A DNA stretch of 64,000 nt from Streptantibioticus silvisoli. GTDB taxonomy: Bacteria > Actinomycetota > Actinomycetes > Streptomycetales > Streptomycetaceae. Both the position numbers and the translations under genes were made by a program. Where the stretch lies: contig NZ_JAAGKO020000009.1 of the NCBI RefSeq assembly GCF_027947535.2, positions 124,001 to 188,000 on the forward strand, written 5' to 3'. The notes under the pieces are model-generated. The model saw only the letters and a program-made list of their open reading frames with translations, did no database searches and had not been told where the DNA came from. Shown here piece after piece: positions 35,415 to 44,875 of the stretch. The stretch's first letter is position 1; every line of letters starts with the position of its first letter.

Positions 35415-35788
35415 ACAGCCCGCCGCACCCCAGCAGTTCACCGGGGACCGAACACCCGCTCCGGGCACTCCGCCCCCGCCGGCGATCCCCCGACCCCGCC
35501 CGGCAAACCCCCTCCCGGCGGCCCGCTCCGACGCCGGGGCCGACCACCACACCGCCTCCGGGGCACCCGTTCCAGCGCCGCCCACCGTGTCCCGGCCACG
35601 TCAGACCTGCGGGGACCGGCCGAGGGCTGGGCCAAGAGGTCTACACCAAAGAGCCGTGGATCTTGTCATCGCGGCCTCAGGCTGATGGGGTAGCGCTGGA
35701 AGCCCGTGCAGCGAGCCTGGCAGTCTTCACAACGGAACGGCCCGCGAAGAGCCGAAGGGCGGGCAGCCGAGGGATACGAGGAGATGGC

Positions 35789-37750
35789 GTGAGCGGTAAC
35801 GAGAGTCTGGCCAACTTGCTGCGTGAAGAACGTCGGTTCGCGCCTCCCGCCGAGTTGGCAGCGGCTGCCAACGTCAAGGAGGAGGCCTACGACCGGGCGA
35901 AGGAGGACCGCCTGGCGTTCTGGGCCGAGCAGGCCCGCCGGCTCAGCTGGTCCACCGAGCCGACCGAGACCCTCGACTGGTCGAACCCGCCGTTCGCCAA
36001 GTGGTTCGCCGACGGCCGGCTCAACGTCGCCTACAACTGCGTGGACCGGCATGTGGAGGCCGGCCACGGCGACCGCGTCGCCATCCACTTCGAGGGCGAG
36101 CCCGGCGACACCCGTACCGTCACCTACGCCCAGCTCAAGGACGAGGTCAGCCAGGCGGCCAACGCCCTGACCGAGCTCGGCGTCCAGGCGGGCGACCGCG
36201 TCGCGATCTACCTGCCGATGATCCCCGAGGCCGTCACCGCCATGCTGGCCTGTGCCCGCATCGGCGCGGCCCACTCGGTCGTCTTCGGCGGCTTCTCCGC
36301 CGACGCCGTCGCCTCCCGCATCCAGGATGCCGACGCACACGTCGTCATCACCGCGGACGGCGGCTACCGGCGCGGCGCGCCCTCCGCCCTGAAGCCGGCG
36401 ATCGACGAGGCGGTGGCCAAGTGCCCGCAGGTCGAACACGTGCTGGTGGTGCGCCGCACCGGGCAGGACGTGGCCTGGGACGACACCAAGGACGTGTGGT
36501 GGCACGAGGCCGTGGGGCGCCAGTCCACCGACCACACGCCGCAGGCCTTCGACGCCGAGCACCCGCTGTTCATCCTGTACACCTCCGGCACCACGGGGAA
36601 GCCGAAGGGCATCCTGCACACGTCGGGCGGCTACCTGACGCAGGCAAGCTACACCCACCACGCGGTGTTCGACCTCAAGCCGGAGTCGGACGTCTTCTGG
36701 TGCACCGCCGACATCGGCTGGGTGACGGGCCACTCGTACATCGTGTACGGGCCGCTGTCGAACGGCGCGACCCAGGTCATCTACGAGGGCACCCCCGACA
36801 CGCCGCACCAGGGGCGCTTCTGGGAGATCGTGCAGAAGTACGGGGTGACGCTCCTGTACACCGCCCCCACCGCGATCCGGACGTTCATGAAGTGGGGCGA
36901 CGACATCCCGGCCGGGTTCGATCTGTCGAGCCTGCGGGTGCTCGGCAGCGTCGGGGAGCCGATCAACCCCGAGGCCTGGATGTGGTACCGCGAGCACATC
37001 GGCGGTAACCGCTGCCCGATCGTCGACACGTGGTGGCAGACCGAGACGGGCGCGATGATGATCAGCCCGCTGCCCGGCGTGACGCACACCAAGCCCGGCT
37101 CCGCCCAGACGCCGCTGCCGGGTATCGCCGCCACCGTGGTCGACGACGAGGCCAACGAGGTCGCCAACGGCTCCGGCGGATACCTCGTACTGACCGAGCC
37201 GTGGCCGTCGATGCTGCGCACCATCTGGGGTGACGACCAGCGCTTCATCGACACGTACTGGTCCCGTTTCCCGGAGCGGTACTTCGCCGGTGACGGAGCG
37301 AAGAAGGACGATGACGGCGACATCTGGCTGTTGGGCCGGGTGGACGACGTCATGCTGGTCTCCGGTCACAACATCTCGACCACCGAGGTGGAGTCCGCCC
37401 TGGTCTCCCACCCGAAGGTCGCCGAGTCGGCCGTCGTGGGCGCCGCCGACGCCACGACCGGCCAGGCCATCGTCGCCTTCGTCATCCTGCGCGGGTCGGC
37501 GAAGGACGAGGGGGAGGCGTTGATCAAGGAACTGCGCGACCACGTCGGCAAGACGCTCGGCCCGATCGCCAAGCCCAAGCGCGTTCTGACCGTCGCCGAA
37601 CTGCCGAAGACCCGGTCCGGCAAGATCATGCGCCGGCTGCTGCGCGATGTCGCCGAGAACCGGCAGCTGGGTGACGTCACCACGCTGACCGACTCCACCG
37701 TCATGGACCTGATCCAGTCCAAGTTGCCGGCGGCGTCCTCGGAGGACTGA
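35789..37750 (+). CDS. acs: Acetyl-CoA synthetase
   Basis: A 653-residue AMP-forming enzyme that makes acetyl-CoA from acetate. The start is GTG 35789 with GAGGAG 6 nt upstream; the frame is open further upstream but the conserved protein begins here. Motifs: adenylate-forming YTSGTTGKPKGIL (about 264), FWCTADIGWVTGH, DTWWQTETGA, LLGRVDDVMLVSGHNIST, and PKTRSGKIMRRL with the catalytic Lys612. That Lys is the known site of reversible acetylation. The length matches the family. A single-gene unit followed by a hairpin. Confidence 0.97.
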   Translation: MSGNESLANLLREERRFAPPAELAAAANVKEEAYDRAKEDRLAFWAEQARRLSWSTEPTETLDWSNPPFAKWFADGRLNVAYNCVDRHVEAGHGDRVAIHFEGEPGDTRTVTYAQLKDEVSQAANALTELGVQAGDRVAIYLPMIPEAVTAMLACARIGAAHSVVFGGFSADAVASRIQDADAHVVITADGGYRRGAPSALKPAIDEAVAKCPQVEHVLVVRRTGQDVAWDDTKDVWWHEAVGRQSTDHTPQAFDAEHPLFILYTSGTTGKPKGILHTSGGYLTQASYTHHAVFDLKPESDVFWCTADIGWVTGHSYIVYGPLSNGATQVIYEGTPDTPHQGRFWEIVQKYGVTLLYTAPTAIRTFMKWGDDIPAGFDLSSLRVLGSVGEPINPEAWMWYREHIGGNRCPIVDTWWQTETGAMMISPLPGVTHTKPGSAQTPLPGIAATVVDDEANEVANGSGGYLVLTEPWPSMLRTIWGDDQRFIDTYWSRFPERYFAGDGAKKDDDGDIWLLGRVDDVMLVSGHNISTTEVESALVSHPKVAESAVVGAADATTGQAIVAFVILRGSAKDEGEALIKELRDHVGKTLGPIAKPKRVLTVAELPKTRSGKIMRRLLRDVAENRQLGDVTTLTDSTVMDLIQSKLPAASSED

Positions 37751-37780
37751 CGGTACGTCCGAGGGTCCGAGGGGTGACAG

Positions 37781-37802
37781 CGCCGTCAGCGGATTGACGG
37801 CG
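37781..37802 (+). terminator. Hairpin downstream of acs
   Basis: CGCCGTCA pairs perfectly with TGACGGCG over a 6-nt loop, 30 bp after the acs stop. No T run follows. Confidence 0.55.
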
Positions 37803-37897
37803 TGCCCTCGGTGGAGCGGGGGCAGCCGGTGAGGTCGCGCCGGGTGCCCCCGTCCCGTCGGCGCCGGGGACGCGGGCGGAACAGCGAACAGGTCGGT

Positions 37898-38035
37898 GTG
37901 CCCCGCGTGGACGAACGGGGGAATCCGGAATACCGGCCGTACATCGCGGTGATCCTTGAAACACAGGCCGCCGAGCACCGCCGACTCGCGGAACTGGCCC
38001 GGGGAGCGGGTTCCGGGGACGATGGTCCAGCATGA
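37898..38035 (+). CDS. Possible small hypothetical protein
   Basis: A 45-residue frame from GTG 37898 (VPRVDERGNPEYRPYIAVIL) ending in an Ala/Glu/His-rich helix (TQAAEHRRLAELARG). It lies upstream of, and on the same strand as, the holin-like gene, in an otherwise empty 361-bp gap. The ribosome binding site is weak (AACAGG) and third positions are mixed. It is listed as a possibility only. Confidence 0.25.
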   Translation: MPRVDERGNPEYRPYIAVILETQAAEHRRLAELARGAGSGDDGPA

Positions 38036-38111
38036 TCCCAGCGGTGACCGCGGCGGGTCACGCGGGCAGCAAGTCGGCACCCGGCCGGCGGAACGGCAGA
38101 CGGAGGACGCG

Positions 38112-38600
38112 ATGAGCGCAGACGAGCGGACCGACGGGCGCACCTTGGCGCAGCTGGTCACGGCGGCCACGGCGGAGATGTCGGCACTCGTCCACGAGGA
38201 GATCGCGCTGGCCAAGGCCGAGTTGCGGCAGGACGCCAAGCGGGCCGGGATCGGCGGCGGGGCGATCGCGGTGGCGGGCATGCTCGGGCTGTTCGCGATG
38301 CCGGTGCTCAGCTTCGCGGCGGCCTACGGCATCCACAACCTCGGTCTGGGGCTGGCGTGGTCGTTCCTGATCGTCGGCGGCGCGTTCATCGTGGTGGCCG
38401 CACTGCTGGCGCTGATCGCGGTGAACAGGTTCAAGAAGATCCAGAAGCCGGAGCTGACGATCTCTTCGGCCAAGCAGACCGCGCAGGCCCTTCAGAACGT
38501 CAAGCCGCATCCGCGGGCGCTGGCGGACGGTCAGGAGCAGGTCGCGCTGCGGCCCAGGGACGCCGTGGCGATCGAAAAGACGCCGGTCCGCCAGATGTGA
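38112..38600 (+). CDS. Phage-holin-like (holin_3_6) membrane protein
   Basis: A 162-residue protein with start ATG 38112, preceded by an ideal GGAGGA 4 nt away. The N-terminus is an amphipathic helix (LAQLVTAATAEMSALVHEEI) followed by ALAKAELRQDAKRAG. Two transmembrane helices are at about 50-75 and 85-105. The tail is basic and helical (KKIQKPELTISSAKQTAQAL). This is the putative actinobacterial holin-X/superfamily III group (PF07332), which despite its name is part of ordinary chromosomes. The role is unknown. The next gene begins 14 bp later, so the two are probably co-transcribed. Confidence 0.82.
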   Translation: MSADERTDGRTLAQLVTAATAEMSALVHEEIALAKAELRQDAKRAGIGGGAIAVAGMLGLFAMPVLSFAAAYGIHNLGLGLAWSFLIVGGAFIVVAALLALIAVNRFKKIQKPELTISSAKQTAQALQNVKPHPRALADGQEQVALRPRDAVAIEKTPVRQM

Positions 38601-38613
38601 CACGCTCTGCGAC

Positions 38614-39534
38614 ATGACGGTCGCAGACTCATCGGGTGTACGCCTCGACGGACCCTGGACGCACCGGGACGTCGCCGCCAATGGCGCGCGGTTCCACATC
38701 GCGGAGGCGGGCGACGGACCGTTGGTGCTGCTGCTGCACGGCTTCCCGCAGTTCTGGTGGACGTGGCGGCATCAGATGACGGCGCTGGCGGAGGTGGGCT
38801 TCCGGGCGGTGGCGATGGATCTGCGCGGGGTCGGCGGCAGCGACCGGACGCCGCGCGGCTACGACCCGGGCAACCTGGCGCTGGACGTGACCGGGGTGAT
38901 CCGGTCGCTGGGTGAGCCGGATGCGGCACTGGTGGGGCACGACCTGGGCGGTTATCTGGCCTGGACGGCCGCGGCGATGCGGCCGAAGCTGGTGCGCCGG
39001 CTGGCGGTGTGCTCGATGCCGCACCCGCGGCGCTGGCGGTCGGCGATGCTGGCGGACGTCCGGCAGAGCGCGAACAGTTCGCACATCTGGGGGTTCCAGC
39101 AGCCGTGGCTGCCGGAGCGGCGGCTGGTGGCTGACGACGCGGAGCTGGTCGGGCGGCTGATGCGCGAGTGGTCGGGGCCGGTGCCGCCGCAGGACGCGGT
39201 GGTGGACACCTACCGCCGGGCGATGCGGATCCCGTCGACGGCACACTGTTCGATCGAGCCGTACCGGTGGCTGGTGCGGTCGATGGCCCGGCCGGACGGC
39301 GTGCAGTTCTACCGTCGGATGAAACGACCGGTGCGGGTGCCGACGCTGCACCTGCACGGCTCACTCGATCCGGTGATGCGGACCCGCAGCGCGGCCGGTT
39401 CGGGCGAGTACGTGGAGGCGCCGTACCGCTGGCGGCTCTTCGACGGGCTCGGGCACTTCCCGCACGAGGAGGACCCGGCCGCGTTCTCCACCGAGCTGAT
39501 CAACTGGCTCCAGGACCCCGAACCGGACCGCTGA
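38614..39534 (+). CDS. Alpha/beta hydrolase, epoxide hydrolase/haloalkane dehalogenase type
   Basis: A 306-residue enzyme. The oxyanion motif HGFPQFWWTWRHQM is the epoxide-hydrolase HGxP signature. The nucleophile elbow is VGHDLGGYLAW with Asp as nucleophile. The acid/base residues are in HGSLDPVMR and GLGHFPHEEDP (His). MDLRGVGGSDRTP is also typical. The cap domain (about 150-230) contains a candidate Tyr (DTYRRAM). The substrate cannot be told. It follows the holin-like gene by 14 bp. Confidence 0.87.
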   Translation: MTVADSSGVRLDGPWTHRDVAANGARFHIAEAGDGPLVLLLHGFPQFWWTWRHQMTALAEVGFRAVAMDLRGVGGSDRTPRGYDPGNLALDVTGVIRSLGEPDAALVGHDLGGYLAWTAAAMRPKLVRRLAVCSMPHPRRWRSAMLADVRQSANSSHIWGFQQPWLPERRLVADDAELVGRLMREWSGPVPPQDAVVDTYRRAMRIPSTAHCSIEPYRWLVRSMARPDGVQFYRRMKRPVRVPTLHLHGSLDPVMRTRSAAGSGEYVEAPYRWRLFDGLGHFPHEEDPAAFSTELINWLQDPEPDR

Positions 39535-40670
39535 GGTTCCCCGCCGGGTGCGTCCGCCGCCGCTAGGCGCATCGGCGCTGTCTGCGGCCTGCACAGGCCG
39601 CCGCCCGGGTTTCGATCGCCTGACGCAGGCACAGGCAGCTGTACGGGCCCCGAACCTCTGACGCGGACACAGGCGGGGTTGTACGGAGCCTTGAGCGCCT
39701 GACGCGGACACAGGCGGGCTGCACGAATCCGGCCGGTCGGCGCCGGCACAGACCGGGCGTCAGGCTGAGCGTCGCCGACCCGGCCCCATCTCGCACCCCA
39801 TCCCCGTCCCGCCCCCGTATCCCCCACCGCTACCGCGCACCGCTCCCGCGGGCCCGCGGAGGCCCCACCACGCCTGGCGGAGGCCCACCAGAACCGGCGG
39901 AGGCCCCCACCGCGTCCCCCGTGGAAGGCCCGCCAACGCCCGCGGAGGCCGACGGAGGCCCGTATGGGGGACTTCCGTCACGGGGCCGACCGGCCGAAAT
40001 CGACTCATCGGCCACGAATACGGTTACCGATCGCGAGTGGCGGGCACGTAGCTCCGTATGGGCTTGACGCACGACTACCGCGATGTGTCCCGTGACCGCC
40101 GCCGAGCCACCCCGGAAGCCGGGGCCGGAACGGCAGGCGCACCCACCGCGGTTCTTCAGGACAGAGAACAGCTGCTGGCCATCCCGCACATTCTGCGGCG
40201 CCGTGCTCGGTGGGTCGGAGCCAGACTCCGGCATTCCTCCCGCAGCGACTGATCCAGCACGGGGCCGGCCGGCCCATCCGGCCCGGGCCGACCCGGTACT
40301 GAAGACACCAGGACACTCCTCCAGGACACCGAGGCCGCCGAAGACACCGGAACGCCGAAGGCCGATTCCCAGGCACCGCCGCGTCGAGCGACCGGCGGCG
40401 GTGCCGACGATTTCGCACCGGCGCCCAGCCGCCGCCTTTGCACCGTCAACCGCAGGCATCCCCGTACCGGCGCCCAGCCACCGGCCACGCACCGTCACCG
40501 GCGCCGACGACCCCGTACCGGCGCGACCGCAGCCAGCCTCACCCTGTCCCCCGCCAGCGCACCCGCACCGGCGAGCGCCACACCGCCAACCACCGCCGAT
40601 GCCCCCGCACCGGCGGCCACCGCGCCGCCAACCACCCCCGCACCCCCGCACCGCGGAAGACTCTCCCCCC
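39535..40670. other. 1.1-kb gene-free region, three kinds of repeat
   Basis: No gene can be supported. 39585-39765 holds three to four copies of a unit of about 40 bp centred on CCTGACGCGGACACAGGCGG. 39850-39960 repeats GGCGGAGGCCC. 40400-40665 is full of the C-rich CACCGGCGCC/CACCGCCAACC type repeat. A 64-codon frame at 40058-40252 (MGLTHDYRDVSRDRRRATPE) was considered but lacks a ribosome binding site. Confidence 0.5.
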
Positions 40671-41873
40671 TCAGAGCGCGCAGCCCTGCGTGTCGACCGT
40701 GTGGGAGGCCGTGCGGCCGGTGGTGATGTCGGAGCTGATCTCGTTCTCGGTGAGGGCGTAGCCGGTGGTGTCGTCGTCGAGGGACTTGGCGAAGACGATG
40801 CCGTAGACCCGGCCACCGGGTGTCAGGAGCGGGCCGCCGGAGTTGCCCTGGCGGACGACGGTGTAGAGGGAGTAGACGTCACGGCTGACGTTGCCGCGGC
40901 GGTAGATGTCGGGGCCGTGAGCCTGGATGCGGGCGCGGACCCGGGCGGCCTGGACGTTGAAGGGGCCGTTCTCGGGGAAGCCGGCGACGATGGCGCTGTC
41001 GCCGGTGTGCGCGGCGGTGGTGTCGAAGGTCAGCGCGGGCGCGTCGAGCGACGGGACGTCGAGGACGGCCACGTCGCGCTGCCAGTCGTACAGGACGACG
41101 CGGGCCGGGTACTGCCGGCCGACGCCGCCGATCTGCACGGTGGGGTTGCGGACGCCGCCGACCACGTGGGCGTTGGTCATGACGTGGTGCGGCGAGAAGA
41201 CGAAGCCGGAGCCTTCCAGCACCTTGCTGCAGGAGTCCGCGGTGCCGACGATCTTGACGATGCTGTCCTCGGCGCGTGAGGCGGTGCCGTTGGAGACCAG
41301 CTTGGGGTCGGGCGGCGGCACGTTGGTGATGGGCTCGCTGGAGAACGGGGTGAAGACCTGCGGGAAGCCGTTCTGGGCCAGCACGGAGGAGAAGTCGGCG
41401 AACCAGCCGTCGGCGCGGGCCGGGATCATGCGGGACACGCCGGTGAGCACCTTGGAGGAGCGGACCTCGCGGCCGATGGTGGGCAGCGCGGTGCCGGCCA
41501 GGGCGGAGCCGATGAGCCAGGCGACCAGCAGCATGGCGAGCACGTTGACCAGCGCGCCGCCGGTGGCGTCGATGGCGCGGGCGGGCGACCAGGTGATGCG
41601 GGTGCGCAGCTTGTTGCCGAAGTGGGTGGTGCAGGCCTGGCCCACGGAGGCGAAGATGATGACGATCGCCACGGCCGCGATGGCGGTGTACGTGCCGATC
41701 TTGGTGGCGGGGCCGACCGCGTCATCCCAGATTATGGGCAGGACGTAGATGGCGATCAGGCCGCCGCCCAGGAAGCCGAAGACCGACAGCACGCCGACGA
41801 CGAAGCCCTGCCGGTAACCGATGACGGCGAACCACACGGCGGCGAGCAACAGCAGGATGTCCAGCACGTTCAC
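40671..41873 (-). CDS. marP: MarP-type periplasmic serine protease with CvpA membrane domain
   Basis: A 400-residue protein. The CvpA/colicin-V-like N-terminus has four hydrophobic helices (about 1-140, beginning MNVLDILLLLAAVWFAVIGY). A chymotrypsin-fold protease follows, with His in MTNAHVVGG (about 236), Asp in RDVAVLDVPS and Ser in RQGNSGGPLL (about 343). The paired cysteines (DSCSKVLEG and the final QGCAL) resemble those of mycobacterial MarP, which is needed for acid and oxidative stress resistance. It is third in an operon behind nth and the Nudix gene, 12 bp after the latter. Confidence 0.92.
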   Translation of the reverse strand: MNVLDILLLLAAVWFAVIGYRQGFVVGVLSVFGFLGGGLIAIYVLPIIWDDAVGPATKIGTYTAIAAVAIVIIFASVGQACTTHFGNKLRTRITWSPARAIDATGGALVNVLAMLLVAWLIGSALAGTALPTIGREVRSSKVLTGVSRMIPARADGWFADFSSVLAQNGFPQVFTPFSSEPITNVPPPDPKLVSNGTASRAEDSIVKIVGTADSCSKVLEGSGFVFSPHHVMTNAHVVGGVRNPTVQIGGVGRQYPARVVLYDWQRDVAVLDVPSLDAPALTFDTTAAHTGDSAIVAGFPENGPFNVQAARVRARIQAHGPDIYRRGNVSRDVYSLYTVVRQGNSGGPLLTPGGRVYGIVFAKSLDDDTTGYALTENEISSDITTGRTASHTVDTQGCAL

Positions 41874-41885
41874 CGGGACACCGTC

Positions 41886-42557
41886 TCACGCCAGACCATC
41901 GAGCAGGACTTCCCTTCCCTGGTCCCAGGGGCGTTCCCACCCCGACAAGTGCAGCAGCCGGTCCAGCAGTCCGGCGGTGAAGCCCCACACCAGCACGTCG
42001 CAGACGGCGAACGACGGACCGCGGTAGCCGCTCGGGTGAACGGTGGTCGCGCGGTTGGCCGGATCGGCCAGGTCGGCGACCGGCACCGTGAAGACGTGGG
42101 CGGTCTCGGCCGGGTCGACGGCGGTGACCGGCGTCGGCGACCGCCACCAGCCCAGCACCGGGGCGACCACGAAGCGGCTGACCGGGATGTACAGCTTGGG
42201 CAGCACGCCGAAGACCTGCACGCCGGCCGGGTCGAGGCCGGTCTCCTCCCACGCCTCGCGCAGCGCGGCGCGCACCGGCCCGTCACCGTCGGGGTCGCCG
42301 TCGGCCGGGTCGAGGGCGCCGCCGGGGAACGATGTCTGGCCGGCGTGCGAGCGCAGGCTGCCGGATCGCTGCATCAGCAGTACCTCGGGGCCGCGCGGGC
42401 CCTCGCCGAAGAGGATCAGCACGGCGGACTGCCGGCCGCCGTCGGGCGGGGGCAGGAAGCGGCTGAGCTGTTCGGCGCGCACGGTCGAGGCGGCCTCGGC
42501 GACCGGTGCGAGCCAGTCGGGCAGTCCGAGCGGGTCGGTGCCGGGAACCGCCGTCAC
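41886..42557 (-). CDS. Nudix hydrolase, CoA pyrophosphatase type (NudL)
   Basis: A 223-residue protein. The CoA-specific UPF0035 motif is [13 protein letters not shown]. The Nudix box follows from [10 protein letters not shown] through [11 protein letters not shown], giving the REx2EE metal site. The predicted reaction splits CoA into 3'-phosphoadenosine phosphate and phosphopantetheine. GTG 42557 overlaps the nth stop (GTGA). Co-transcription with nth and marP is conserved in actinobacteria as far as I remember. Confidence 0.9.
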   Translation of the reverse strand: MTAVPGTDPLGLPDWLAPVAEAASTVRAEQLSRFLPPPDGGRQSAVLILFGEGPRGPEVLLMQRSGSLRSHAGQTSFPGGALDPADGDPDGDGPVRAALREAWEETGLDPAGVQVFGVLPKLYIPVSRFVVAPVLGWWRSPTPVTAVDPAETAHVFTVPVADLADPANRATTVHPSGYRGPSFAVCDVLVWGFTAGLLDRLLHLSGWERPWDQGREVLLDGLA

Positions 42558-43699
42558 GAAGCCTCCAGCGGCTTGGCCGCCGGGCCGGGGAAGTCCGCCG
42601 GGGGCTTGAGCCGCTGGCCGGGGGCGCCGGCCTTCTCGTATTTCAGGAGTTTCTCCGCCTTGGCCGGGTCGGTCTCGCCCTCGCCGTACGACGGGCACAG
42701 CGGCGCGATCGGGCAGGCGCCGCACGCGGGTTTGCGGGAGTGGCAGATGCGGCGGCCGTGGAAGATCAGCCGGTGGGAGAGCATGGTCCAATCCGACTTC
42801 GGGAACAGCTCCGCGACGTCGGACTCGACCTTCTCCGGGTCCTGCGCGGTCGTCCAGCCGAAGCGGCGCACCAGCCGTCCGAAGTGGGTGTCGACGGTCA
42901 GTCCGGGCACGCCGAACGCGTTGCCGAGCACGACGTTGGCGGTCTTGCGGCCGACGCCGGGCAGCGTGACCAGGTCCTCCAGCCGGCCGGGCACCTCGCC
43001 GCCGAACCGGTCGCGCAGCGCCGCCGACAGACCTATGACGGACTTCGTCTTCGCCCGGAAGAAACCGGTCGGCCGCAGGATGGCCTCCATCGCCTCGGGA
43101 TCGGCGGCGGCCATGTCCTCCGGCGCGGGGTAACGGGCGAACAGCGCCGGCGTCGTCTGGTTGACGCGCAGGTCCGTGGTCTGGGCGGACAGCACGGTGG
43201 CGATCAGCAATTGGAACGGGCTGTCGAAGTCCAGCTCCGGATGGGCGTACGGGTACGCCTCGGCCAGTTCGCGGTTGATGCGGCGCGCCCGGCGGACCAG
43301 GGCGGCGTGGGACTCGGCGGGCTTCGCCGCCGCCGCTGCCGGTGCCGGTGCCGGTGCCGCTCCGGACGCGGCGGACTTCGACGCGGCGGTCTTGGTGGTC
43401 TTACGGGCGGTGGTCTTGGACGCGGGAGTCTTGGACGCGGCGGTCTTGGACGTCTTACGGGCAGCGGTCCTGTCGGCGGAGGCGGCCGTCCTGGACGTTC
43501 TCTTCGACGCGGTGGACCCCGTGGAGCCCGTGGACGCTGTCGACGTGGACCCGGAGGACGTGGCGCGGGTGGCTCCGGGGGACGTGGTGGTCCCGGTGGC
43601 CCCACCGGTCTGTTCGCTCACAGCGGAATCTGCCGGGGAGGCCACCCTTTCGGACCCGCTACCCGGCTGTTTCCGCTGCGCACTTGGCGTATCAGGCAC
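42554..43699 (-). CDS. nth: Endonuclease III with histone-like N-terminal extension
   Basis: A 381-residue DNA glycosylase/AP lyase for oxidised pyrimidines. The catalytic domain starts near residue 130 ([17 protein letters not shown]). It has the helix-hairpin-helix [13 protein letters not shown] with catalytic Lys, the Asp in [12 protein letters not shown], and the 4Fe-4S cluster C-x6-C-x2-C-x5-C ([17 protein letters not shown]). Ordinary Nth is about 210-250 residues. The first 125 residues here are a Ser/Thr/Ala/Lys-rich tract with repeats such as [18 protein letters not shown], resembling histone H1 or TopA tails. It presumably binds DNA non-specifically. The true start could be further inside. 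Confidence 0.92.
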   Translation of the reverse strand: MPDTPSAQRKQPGSGSERVASPADSAVSEQTGGATGTTTSPGATRATSSGSTSTASTGSTGSTASKRTSRTAASADRTAARKTSKTAASKTPASKTTARKTTKTAASKSAASGAAPAPAPAAAAAKPAESHAALVRRARRINRELAEAYPYAHPELDFDSPFQLLIATVLSAQTTDLRVNQTTPALFARYPAPEDMAAADPEAMEAILRPTGFFRAKTKSVIGLSAALRDRFGGEVPGRLEDLVTLPGVGRKTANVVLGNAFGVPGLTVDTHFGRLVRRFGWTTAQDPEKVESDVAELFPKSDWTMLSHRLIFHGRRICHSRKPACGACPIAPLCPSYGEGETDPAKAEKLLKYEKAGAPGQRLKPPADFPGPAAKPLEAS

Positions 43700-43825
43700 C
43701 CGGCCAGCCTAAGCCCGGGGACCGACAACCGTGGGAGGCCGAGCTGTCCGCCCAGCGGGATTCCGGTGGCAATCGACCGGGAATCGGGTGGCAATCCGAC
43801 CCCCAGGGCCCCCGTCCGCTCCGGC

Positions 43826-43850
43826 ATAGGTCACACTTGTGATCGATAGC
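43826..43850 (+). promoter_or_regulatory. Candidate Crp operator upstream of crp
   Basis: TCACA (43831-43835) and TGTGA (43838-43842) form a perfect dyad with a 2-bp centre, 44 bp before the crp start. The half-sites TGTGA/TCACA match those used by Crp, though the known spacing is six bases with the arms in the opposite order. Autoregulation is possible; the site may instead belong to another regulator. Confidence 0.4.
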
Positions 43851-43885
43851 ACTGATTTACCGTCCGGCACGCAAGGAGAGACCTG

Positions 43886-44560
43886 GTGGACGACGTTCTG
43901 CGGCGCGCGCCACTGTTCGCGGCGCTCGACGACGAGCAGGCCGCTGAGCTGCGCGCCTCCATGACGGAGGTAACGCTCGCCCGGGGCGACTCGCTCTTCC
44001 ACGAGGGCGACCCCGGCGACCGGCTGTACGTGGTCACCGAGGGCAAGGTGAAGCTGCATCGCACCTCGGCCGACGGCCGGGAGAACATGCTCGCGGTCCT
44101 CGGCCCGGCCGAGATGATCGGCGAACTGTCGCTGTTCGACCCCGGCCCCCGCACCGCCACGGCCACCGCGCTGACCGAGGTCAAGCTGCTCGGCCTGGGC
44201 CACCCCGACCTCCAGCCGTGGATGAACGCCCGGCCCGAGGTGGCGGTCGCCCTGCTGCGGGCCATCGCGAGGCGGCTGCGGCGGACCAACGACAGCATGT
44301 CCGACCTGGTGTTCTCCGACGTTCCCGGCCGCGTCGCCAAGGCGCTGCTGGACCTGTCGCGCCGGTTCGGCGTGCAGTCGGAGGAGGGCATCCACGTCGT
44401 GCACGACCTGACGCAGGAGGAGCTGGCCCAGCTGGTCGGCGCGTCCCGCGAGACGGTCAACAAGGCGCTCGCCGACTTCGCCGGCCGCGGCTGGCTGCGC
44501 CTGGAGGCCCGCGCGGTCATCCTGCTCGACGTGGAACGGCTCGCGAAGCGCAGTCGCTGA
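43886..44560 (+). CDS. crp: Crp/Fnr-family cAMP receptor protein
   Basis: A 224-residue regulator. The cyclic-nucleotide domain (about 8-125) has FHEGDPGDRLYVVTEGKVKL and MIGELSLFDPGPRTATATAL, in which the Gly-Glu and Arg-Thr residues contact cAMP. A dimerisation helix follows, then an HTH_Crp domain with HDLTQEELAQLVGASRETVN. In S. coelicolor Crp controls germination and antibiotic production. GTG 43886 follows AAGGAGAG. It is divergent from the nth operon. Confidence 0.95.
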   Translation: MDDVLRRAPLFAALDDEQAAELRASMTEVTLARGDSLFHEGDPGDRLYVVTEGKVKLHRTSADGRENMLAVLGPAEMIGELSLFDPGPRTATATALTEVKLLGLGHPDLQPWMNARPEVAVALLRAIARRLRRTNDSMSDLVFSDVPGRVAKALLDLSRRFGVQSEEGIHVVHDLTQEELAQLVGASRETVNKALADFAGRGWLRLEARAVILLDVERLAKRSR

Positions 44561-44639
44561 GCACCCGCCGCCCGGCTTGACGCGCTCCGGTTCCGGCCGG
44601 GCCGCGCTCGGGCCGCCGCGCCCGGGTCACCGCACGTAT

Positions 44640-44681
44640 GACGCCGCGCCGACGCCCCTCGGGGGCCGTGGGCGCGGCGTC
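44640..44681. terminator. Hairpin between convergent crp and metallo-beta-lactamase genes
   Basis: GACGCCGCGCC (44640-44650) pairs with GGCGCGGCGTC (44671-44681), and the 20-nt loop contains a second CCCCTCGGGGG hairpin. It stands about 80 bp past crp and 195 bp from the minus-strand stop, so it can serve both. The rest of 44561-44875 shows no gene. Confidence 0.6.
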
Positions 44682-44875
44682 GTGCGTACGGGTGCCGTAG
44701 GGGTGGAATGTTCCACCGGGGACGGCGACCGCGCGGGCGGGGCGTTCGGACGGGACGCGGCGCCGCAGGGGTGCCGTGGTCCCCATTACCGTTGTCAGAG
44801 TCAACGACCAGTCAACGGTTTCCCGGCACACGACCGCCCTTCCGCGCCGCCACACCGTGCCAGGAGCGCTCGCGG

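Noticed and set aside
35416-35788. Riboswitch or attenuator in front of acs
   Set aside because: No conserved aptamer pattern or terminator/antiterminator pair could be recognised in the leader.
38112-38600. Prophage remnant, because of a holin-like protein
   Set aside because: The PF07332-type proteins are chromosomal in actinobacteria; no other phage gene is adjacent.
40058-40252. 64-residue protein MGLTHDYRDVSRDRRRATPE...
   Set aside because: No ribosome binding site, composition like its repeat-rich surroundings, no recognisable motif.
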